Shown here in pieces: positions 7,536 to 12,276 of a stretch of 12,276 bases of DNA. The notes under the pieces were generated by a model. It saw nothing but the letters and a program-made list of their open reading frames with translations, was not told the DNA's origin and ran no database searches. Origin of the DNA: an uncultured Lachnospiraceae bacterium (lineage in GTDB: Bacteria > Bacillota > Clostridia > Lachnospirales > Lachnospiraceae); NCBI GenBank assembly GCA_910589635.1, contig CAJUTD010000057.1:4240-16515 (forward strand), in the 5' to 3' direction. The first letter of the stretch is position 1, and every line of letters starts with the position of its first letter. Made by a program: the position numbers and the translations under genes.

Positions 7536-7877
7536 ATGGAAAAAGAAAAAGATTTTCTTAATTCAGAGTATTATGAGAACCGGGAGCTGAGCTGGCTAAA
7601 ATTTAACCAGCGTGTTTTGAATGAAGCAAGAGATAAATCCATCCCCCTGCTGGAGAGGTTGAAATTTGTGAGCATTACCTCCTCCAACCTGGATGAATTC
7701 TTTATGGTGCGCGTGGCATCGTTAAAAGACATGGTGCATGCAGGCTATAAGAAAAAAGACATTGCAGGTATGACTGCCCAGGAGCAGTTAGATGCGATTA
7801 ACAAGGACACGCGGGCGTTGGTGGAACTGCAATATTCTACCTATAACCGTTCCCTTCTGCCGCCCATGAAGATTTGA
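7536..7877 (+). CDS. ppk: Polyphosphate kinase, N-terminal domain fragment (frame-disrupted ppk)
   Basis: Polyphosphate kinase (PPK1 family) reversibly transfers the ATP gamma phosphate onto polyphosphate. This 113-residue frame is the N domain: RELSWLKFNQRVLNEA (17-32) and SITSSNLDEFFMVRV (46-60) match the family start and the Asn-containing ATP-base-binding segment. The start is secure: AGGAGG at 7524-7529 is 6 bases before ATG 7536. The frame reads normally to SLLPPMK and then stops at TGA 7875-7877, while the family sequence continues in another frame as HEDLTSRQ from 7865. About eight to ten residues expected between these segments are absent, so this is a real loss of sequence plus a frame change rather than a one-base slip. 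Alone, this fragment lacks all catalytic histidines. Confidence 0.92.
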   Translation: MEKEKDFLNSEYYENRELSWLKFNQRVLNEARDKSIPLLERLKFVSITSSNLDEFFMVRVASLKDMVHAGYKKKDIAGMTAQEQLDAINKDTRALVELQYSTYNRSLLPPMKI

Positions 7878-9634
7878 CGTCCAGACAGGCAGAGTTTGTG
7901 GACCACTATTTTCAGGAAAACGTTTATCCGGTGCTCACGCCGATGGCGGTGGATGCTTCCCGTCCGTTTCCTTTAATCCGCAACAAGTCGCTGAACATTG
8001 CCGCGCTTCTGACAAAGAAGGAAGACAAAAAAAGTGAGACGGAGTTTGCCACCGTTCAGGTGCCTTCTGTGCTTCCGCGGATTGTGAGAATTCCCTCAAG
8101 TGAGGAGGGGGTTAGGACTTTTCTCTTGTTAGAGCAGATCATAGAGCGCAATATCCAGCAATTGTTTTTGAATTATGATGTGCTATGCGCCTATCCCTAC
8201 CGCATTATGCGCAACGCTGACTTGAGTATTGACGAGGATGAGGCGGAAGATTTGTTACAGGAAATCCAGAAACAGTTAAAGAGACGTCAGTGGGGCGAGG
8301 TTATCCGTTTAGAGGTGGAGGAGAAGGTCGACAAGCGGCTGTTGTCGATTTTAAAAGAAGACCTGCACATAGCCCAGGAAGACATTTACAAAATCAGCGG
8401 TCCCCTGGATTTGACATTCCTCATGAAGATGTACGGTATAGAGGGCGGGGATGAGCTGCGCTATCCGTCTTATAAGCCGCAGTTGGTGCCGCAGATTGCG
8501 CCTGGATGCGATATATTTGCGGCAATCCGTAAAGGTGATATATTGCTGCACCATCCTTATCAGACGTTTGACCCGGTGGTTGACTTTATCCGCCAGGCAT
8601 CCAAAGACCCAGATGTGCTTGCGATTAAACAGACGCTGTACCGTGTCAGCGGCAATTCCCCGATTATTGCTTCACTGGCACAGGCAGCAGAGAACGGCAA
8701 GCAGGTGTCCGTGCTGGTGGAATTGAAAGCGCGATTTGACGAGGAGAACAATATTGTGTGGGCAAAGAAGCTGGAAAAGGCTGGATGCCATGTTATCTAT
8801 GGCCTGGTGGGACTCAAAACACACAGTAAGATTGCGCTGGTGGTGCGCAGGGAGGAAGATGGAATCCGCCGTTATGTGCATCTGGGAACCGGTAACTATA
8901 ACGATTCCACGGCAAAATTGTATACAGACCTTGGAATGTTTACTTGTTCAGAGGCGATTGGTGAGGATGCCACCGCAGTGTTTAACATGCTGTCCGGTTA
9001 TTCCGAGCCCCTTACTTGGAATAAACTTGTGGTAGCTCCTATTTGGCTGCGCAAACGTTTCCTCAAGATGATTAAGAGGGAGATAAAACATGCCCAATCG
9101 GGGAAACCGGCATTTATCAAAGCAAAGATGAATTCTCTCTGTGACAGAGATATCATTGCGGCTTTGTATGAGGCTTCCGCAGCGGGGGTAAAGATTGAAC
9201 TTGTTGTGCGTGGGATATGCTGTCTCAAGACCGGTATTCCGGGAATCAGCGAAAATATTACGGTGTGTTCCATCGTGGGCAATTTCTTAGAGCACAGCCG
9301 TATATTCTGGTTCCACAACGATGGGCAGGAAGAAATCTATATGGGAAGTGCGGACTGGATGCCCAGGAACCTTGACCGGCGTGTGGAAATCATGTTCCCG
9401 GTGGAGGACGAAAGATTGATGGATGCTGTGCGCCATGTTCTGGAGACGCAGCTTGCCGACAATACGAAGGCGAACATTTTGCAGCCAGGTGGAAAATATG
9501 AGAAGATTGATAAACGAGGGAAGAGGCTGGTGAATTCGCAGCAGCAGTTTTGTGAGGAGGCGAGGCAGGCCGTGCCTAAAAAGGCAAATGTCTACCAGGA
9601 TAGGGTATTCATTCCGGCGGAGCCAGTAGATTGA
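7874..9634 (+). CDS. ppk: Polyphosphate kinase, H-C1-C2 domain fragment (frame-disrupted ppk)
   Basis: This is the remaining five sixths of PPK1 in a different frame from the N domain. Homology begins at 7865 (HEDLTSRQ), but the only possible start nearby is TTG 7874, which overlaps the upstream TGA as TTGA and has no convincing Shine-Dalgarno. Conserved elements: DHYFQENVYPVLTPM, the LIRNKSLN strand, RQASKDPDVLAIKQTLYR, ARFDEENNIVWAKKLE, LKTHSKIAL with the autophosphorylated His (codon 8822-8824), HLGTGNYNDSTAKLYTD, FLEHSRIF with the second catalytic His (codon 9293-9295), and GSADWMPRNLDRRVE. All active-site residues of C1 and C2 look intact, which argues for a recent break. Joined to the upstream fragment it would be about 700 residues, normal for PPK1. 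Expression by translational re-initiation is possible but unsupported. Confidence 0.92.
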   Translation: MTSRQAEFVDHYFQENVYPVLTPMAVDASRPFPLIRNKSLNIAALLTKKEDKKSETEFATVQVPSVLPRIVRIPSSEEGVRTFLLLEQIIERNIQQLFLNYDVLCAYPYRIMRNADLSIDEDEAEDLLQEIQKQLKRRQWGEVIRLEVEEKVDKRLLSILKEDLHIAQEDIYKISGPLDLTFLMKMYGIEGGDELRYPSYKPQLVPQIAPGCDIFAAIRKGDILLHHPYQTFDPVVDFIRQASKDPDVLAIKQTLYRVSGNSPIIASLAQAAENGKQVSVLVELKARFDEENNIVWAKKLEKAGCHVIYGLVGLKTHSKIALVVRREEDGIRRYVHLGTGNYNDSTAKLYTDLGMFTCSEAIGEDATAVFNMLSGYSEPLTWNKLVVAPIWLRKRFLKMIKREIKHAQSGKPAFIKAKMNSLCDRDIIAALYEASAAGVKIELVVRGICCLKTGIPGISENITVCSIVGNFLEHSRIFWFHNDGQEEIYMGSADWMPRNLDRRVEIMFPVEDERLMDAVRHVLETQLADNTKANILQPGGKYEKIDKRGKRLVNSQQQFCEEARQAVPKKANVYQDRVFIPAEPVD

Positions 9635-9636
9635 AT

Positions 9637-9643
9637 GAGGAGG
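9637..9643 (+). promoter_or_regulatory. Ribosome-binding site deciding the HAD phosphatase start
   Basis: GAGGAGG lies 5 bases before ATG 9649. An in-frame TTG at 9631 lies upstream of it, so this site fixes the start at 9649. Confidence 0.8.
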
Positions 9644-9648
9644 ACATT

Positions 9649-10464
9649 ATGACAAGCAAAATCCTGTTTACGGATTTAGATGATACACTATTAGATGAAA
9701 ACAAGGGTATCTGCCAGGAGAATCGCGAAAAAATTGCACAGATGTTAGAGCAAGGGCATTATTTTGTGATTACGACTGGGCGGCCCACGGCGACGGGAAA
9801 AATCGTTGTCAGGGAATTGGGGCTGACGATGCCGGGCTGTTACATGGCGGCGTTTAACGGGGCTGTTATCTATGACTGTGCGGCTCAGCGTGTGCTTGCC
9901 CAGCGCACAATCCCTTTATTTATGGCGAAAGAGATTATTGATGAGGCGCATAAAGCGGGAATTTATGTACATAGCTACCAGTCGGATATTATATTGACTG
10001 AGGAGCACAGCCCAGAGCTGGATTTTTATCTCAGTAAGGTCAAGATGGAATACCAGCTGGTTCCCGATATCTATAGCAGGCTGCAAACGGAGCCGAACAA
10101 GATATTGATGATTGACTTGGAGGGACAGGGAAGATTACAGGAGTTCAAAAAGCAGCACGAGAGATTTCAGGAGCACAGCAACAGCTTCTTTTCACGCAAT
10201 GAGTACCTGGAAATCTGCCCAAAAGACACGGACAAGGGAAGCGCAGTCGCCTATATCAGCCAGTTTTTGGGCGTTTTGCCAGAAAATACAGTGGCAGTCG
10301 GTGATGAACGCAATGATATTCCAATGATACAGGCGGCGCATACCGGGGTGGCAGTGAAAAACAGCCACCCGGATATCAGGCAGGCGGCAGATTATATTAC
10401 CAGCCGTGACAGTGCGCATGGCGCGGTGGCAGAGGTGATCGATAAATTTATCCTGCCTATATAG
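9649..10464 (+). CDS. Cof-type HAD-superfamily hydrolase (predicted sugar/nucleotide phosphatase)
   Basis: A 271-residue cytosolic phosphatase of the HAD IIB (Cof/YidA-like) type; the substrate cannot be read from sequence, though relatives dephosphorylate sugar phosphates, FMN/PLP or nucleotides. Motif I is FTDLDDTLL with nucleophile Asp9 and acid/base Asp11; motif II is ITTGR (41-45); a C2-type alpha/beta cap spans roughly 80-185; motif III Lys196 is in DKGSAVAYISQFLGV; motif IV is GDERNDIPM (218-226) with Asp219 and Asp223. The set is complete, so the enzyme should be active. The start is ATG 9649, set by a strong GAGGAGG; the upstream in-frame TTG would overlap the ppk stop and is not favoured. 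The gene follows ppk by 14 bases and is the last of the + strand series, ending 19 bases from the convergent PHP gene. Confidence 0.93.
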   Translation: MTSKILFTDLDDTLLDENKGICQENREKIAQMLEQGHYFVITTGRPTATGKIVVRELGLTMPGCYMAAFNGAVIYDCAAQRVLAQRTIPLFMAKEIIDEAHKAGIYVHSYQSDIILTEEHSPELDFYLSKVKMEYQLVPDIYSRLQTEPNKILMIDLEGQGRLQEFKKQHERFQEHSNSFFSRNEYLEICPKDTDKGSAVAYISQFLGVLPENTVAVGDERNDIPMIQAAHTGVAVKNSHPDIRQAADYITSRDSAHGAVAEVIDKFILPI

Positions 10465-10483
10465 TTCGGCCATTTAGAAGATG

Positions 10484-11356
10484 TTAAACGAGCTTGGGAT
10501 TTTGGCGGTGTTCCTTGATTTGGACAAGGATATCATAAGGGATCTGCAGGTTCCCTTTTCCGCTTCCCAGGCGGATGTGGGGTTTGTTGGCGCCGTGGAA
10601 GTCAGAACCGCCGCTGACTAACAAACCAAACTCATGTGCCAGTCCGAGCATGTTCGATTCATCGCCCGGCGTGTTCATGGAATAGACAGCCTCCATCCCA
10701 TCCAGTCCTTCTGCTTTCAAATCGCGGACAAAAGAGCGCAATTTATCATGATTCATATGGCACAATACCGGATGGGCAAAGAAAGCGAGTCCGCCGCCTA
10801 GGTGGATGAGCCTGACAGCCTCAAAGGGTGTGATTTTTTCACGGGGCACATAACAGCGGCAGTTGTCCCCCAAGTATTGGGCGAAGACGGTCTCGCGGTT
10901 CTTGACAAAACCATTGTCGACCAAATAGCGGGCGAAATGCGCCCGCGTGATGACGCTGTCGGGGAATTTTTCATAAAGCCCTTTCATGGTAATGTCGAAG
11001 CCCTCTTTTCTCAGAAGGGCAACCATTTTCTCATTGCGTATATCCCTGCCGTCCACAAAATCATGGAGCCTGGCAAGAAAATCATGATTATTTTCATCAA
11101 TATAATAGCCCAGGATGTGGACTTCCCTGCCTTCGTAGTCGGTGGAGAGCTCCACGCCCGGCACCAATTCTAAACCCAGTGATTCCGCAACAGGGCGGGC
11201 TTTGGCAATGCCGTGGATGCAGTCGTGGTCTGTCAGCGCGATGGCGGCCAGCCCGATTTCATTGGCGTGTTCCATCAGCTCCTGCGGAGTCAGCGTGCCG
11301 TCAGATTCTGTGGAATGAGTGTGTAAATCTATTCTTTTACTTGATAATTCTGTCAT
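10484..11356 (-). CDS. PHP-domain phosphoesterase, RNase AM / nucleoside 3',5'-bisphosphate phosphatase type
   Basis: A 290-residue metal-dependent phosphoesterase of the PHP superfamily. Ligand motifs in order: DLHTHSTESDG (10-20; His12, His14, Asp19), LTDHDC (41-46), PGVEL with Glu69, His80 in EVHILGYY, RAHFARYLV (138-146), FAHPV with His195, and GGSDFHG (249-255; Asp252, His254). The central insert with RAHFARYLV and the overall length match the YciV/RnmB-like group, whose members remove 5' nucleotides from RNA or hydrolyse 3'-phosphoadenosine 5'-phosphate (family knowledge; exact substrate uncertain). The start ATG (11356-11354) has AGAAAGGA 6 bases upstream on the - strand. It is transcribed toward the HAD gene, with only 19 bases between stops and no clear terminator, and diverges from the CAP gene. 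Confidence 0.93.
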   Translation of the reverse strand: MTELSSKRIDLHTHSTESDGTLTPQELMEHANEIGLAAIALTDHDCIHGIAKARPVAESLGLELVPGVELSTDYEGREVHILGYYIDENNHDFLARLHDFVDGRDIRNEKMVALLRKEGFDITMKGLYEKFPDSVITRAHFARYLVDNGFVKNRETVFAQYLGDNCRCYVPREKITPFEAVRLIHLGGGLAFFAHPVLCHMNHDKLRSFVRDLKAEGLDGMEAVYSMNTPGDESNMLGLAHEFGLLVSGGSDFHGANKPHIRLGSGKGNLQIPYDILVQIKEHRQNPKLV

Positions 11357-11376
11357 TGGAAATCCTTTCTATTCTA

Positions 11377-11404
11377 TTGCAATCATGAAATAAATAGTTA
11401 TAAT
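11377..11404 (+). promoter_or_regulatory. Predicted sigma-A-type promoter for the CAP-domain gene
   Basis: TTGCAA (11377-11382, four of six matches to TTGACA), a 16-base spacer and a perfect TATAAT (11399-11404) stand in an A+T-rich intergenic region 49 bases before the CAP start codon. An 8-bp palindrome ATTGCAAT (11376-11383) covers the -35 box and could be chance or a regulator half-site. The same 96-base region must also hold the promoter for the divergent PHP gene, for which I see no convincing hexamer pair. Confidence 0.55.
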
Positions 11405-11452
11405 AGAATATAGTGTAACAAAAAATATGAAATATGAAAAGAGTTGATATTG

Positions 11453-12276
11453 ATGAAATTAAAATTTTGTAGAAGAATATGTGCTTCTGTGCTGGCATTC
11501 AGCCTGGCATTGTCTGGGACTGTCGCCATGCAGGCGGAAGCGAAGGCTCCGGTAAGCATCTGCAATGAGCAGGAATGGGAAGTATTAAAAATTGTCAATA
11601 AAGAGCGTACAGGCAAGGGACTTGCGCCGTTGAGTATGATTAGGAGCCTGCAAGCGGCAAATGATGTGAGAGCCAAAGAGATATTTACGTCCTTTTCACA
11701 CACACGGCCGGACGGGAGCGACTGCTTTACGGCATTGCAGGGAATCAGCTATAATGCGGCAGGGGAGAATATTGCCGCAGGATATGTGTCGCCGGAGAAG
11801 GTTATGGTCAGCTGGATGAACAGCCCTGGACATAAGGCGAATATTATGAGCGGCAGCTTTACGCATATAGGCGTGGGGTATTATTATAATGGGGGCGGTT
11901 ACTATCGAAACTATTGGACGCAGATGTTTATTGGCAGCTGCAAACCGACGTCTATTTCCGTGGATAAAGGCAGCAAGGTCCTATCCTATAAGCGCGGCAC
12001 TTCCATAGAGGCGATGGACAGGGTGTTGAATGTCAAGTGTCAGCATGGGACGAGTTATGTGCCGCTGACAGAAAAGATGTGCAGCAAGTTCAATCGCAGC
12101 ACTACCGGTACGAAAAAGATAAAAGTCCATTACCAGGGAAAGAGCACGTCCTTTAAGATTAAGGTTACCGGAATTAATATTAGCAAAGCTAAAGTTTCCA
12201 ATGTGAAGAATAAGAAATACAATAAGAAAGCGCAGACCCAAAATCCCAAGGTTACGCTGAATGGGAAGAAGCTGGT
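11453..12276 (+). CDS. Secreted CAP-domain (SCP/PR-1-like) protein with Ig-like C-terminal region, truncated by window end
   Basis: The frame from ATG 11453 is open to the window edge (274 codons plus two bases). Residues 1-30 are a signal peptide: basic MKLKFCRR, hydrophobic ICASVLAFSLALSGTVA, and a likely cut after AMQA or AEA. Residues about 40-165 form a CAP domain: ILxxVN-like LKIVNKERTGKGLAPL, FSHTRPDG (81-88), AGENIAAGY (103-111), SWMNSPGHKANIM (120-132) and THIGVGYYY (137-145), YWTQMFIG (154-161). The cavity His/Glu residues His83, Glu105, His127 and His138 are present. Residues about 165-240 look like an Ig-like beta domain, and a lysine-rich segment that begins another surface-protein module (KNKKYNKKAQTQNPKVTLNGKKL) starts near 250. 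The start has only a weak Shine-Dalgarno (AAGAG). The role of bacterial CAP proteins is unclear; extracellular or wall association is inferred. The 3' end is missing. Confidence 0.9.
   Translation, partial: MKLKFCRRICASVLAFSLALSGTVAMQAEAKAPVSICNEQEWEVLKIVNKERTGKGLAPLSMIRSLQAANDVRAKEIFTSFSHTRPDGSDCFTALQGISYNAAGENIAAGYVSPEKVMVSWMNSPGHKANIMSGSFTHIGVGYYYNGGGYYRNYWTQMFIGSCKPTSISVDKGSKVLSYKRGTSIEAMDRVLNVKCQHGTSYVPLTEKMCSKFNRSTTGTKKIKVHYQGKSTSFKIKVTGINISKAKVSNVKNKKYNKKAQTQNPKVTLNGKKL

Noticed and set aside
10441..10452. Perfect 12-bp palindrome GATAAATTTATC at the end of the HAD gene, near the convergent stops
   Set aside because: It encodes ordinary DKFI codons, as a hairpin would be very weak and A+T only, and no T-run follows on either strand.
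1..12276. CRISPR arrays, insertion sequences, phage genes, tRNA/rRNA genes, toxin-antitoxin pairs
   Set aside because: I found no direct-repeat arrays, transposase or integrase motifs, inverted-repeat ends or tRNA-like folds; the gene content is housekeeping.

Overview
The window looks like a chromosomal segment from a Clostridia-type Firmicute, most likely a Lachnospiraceae-like gut or rumen anaerobe. The reasons are the protein content (a tetrahydrofolate one-carbon pair, a monofunctional-style FolD, an AroQ-PDT-ACT P-protein, a Ppx/GppA-HD protein beside polyphosphate kinase, a secreted CAP/Ig-like protein), strong AGGAGG/AAAGGA ribosome-binding sites, tight co-directional packing and moderate base composition. 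The taxonomic call is inference from resemblance; no search was possible.

Layout. Positions 1-10464 hold eight co-directional genes on the + strand, with gaps from 2 to about 110 bases: the 3' two thirds of formate-tetrahydrofolate ligase (fhs), folD, a zinc-ribbon/membrane/TPR/chitobiase-C-domain protein, the bifunctional P-protein pheA, a DUF815-type AAA+ ATPase, a Ppx/GppA-HD protein, polyphosphate kinase ppk (frame-disrupted) and a Cof-type HAD phosphatase. A PHP-domain phosphoesterase follows on the - strand (10484-11356), convergent with the HAD gene. A 96-base A+T-rich divergent intergenic region then leads into a secreted CAP (SCP/PR-1-like) protein on the + strand, which runs off the end of the window. 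There is no gene-free stretch over 300 bases; the longest gaps are 1216-1326 and 11357-11452.

How the genes fit. Fhs and FolD are consecutive steps of folate one-carbon metabolism (formate to 10-formyl-THF to 5,10-methenyl- and methylene-THF). PheA makes phenylpyruvate from chorismate. The ppx and ppk genes would form a polyphosphate turnover pair. The DUF815 ATPase and the zinc-ribbon/TPR membrane protein have no assigned function and are linked to the rest only by position.

Nothing resembling a defence island, CRISPR array, phage or transposon is present; most of the window is ordinary housekeeping. The points worth a second look are: (i) ppk is split by a frame-changing loss of about 31 bases at the N/H domain boundary, with a CATGAAG heptamer at the junction that suggests a deletion between short direct repeats; (ii) the adjacent Ppx-like protein lacks the expected residues in three N-terminal motifs while its HD domain looks intact, so the polyphosphate locus may be decaying or repurposed; (iii) the fhs reading frame is closed immediately upstream of the conserved KRCLDMND segment at the window's left edge, which suggests a second frameshift (or low-quality contig-end sequence).
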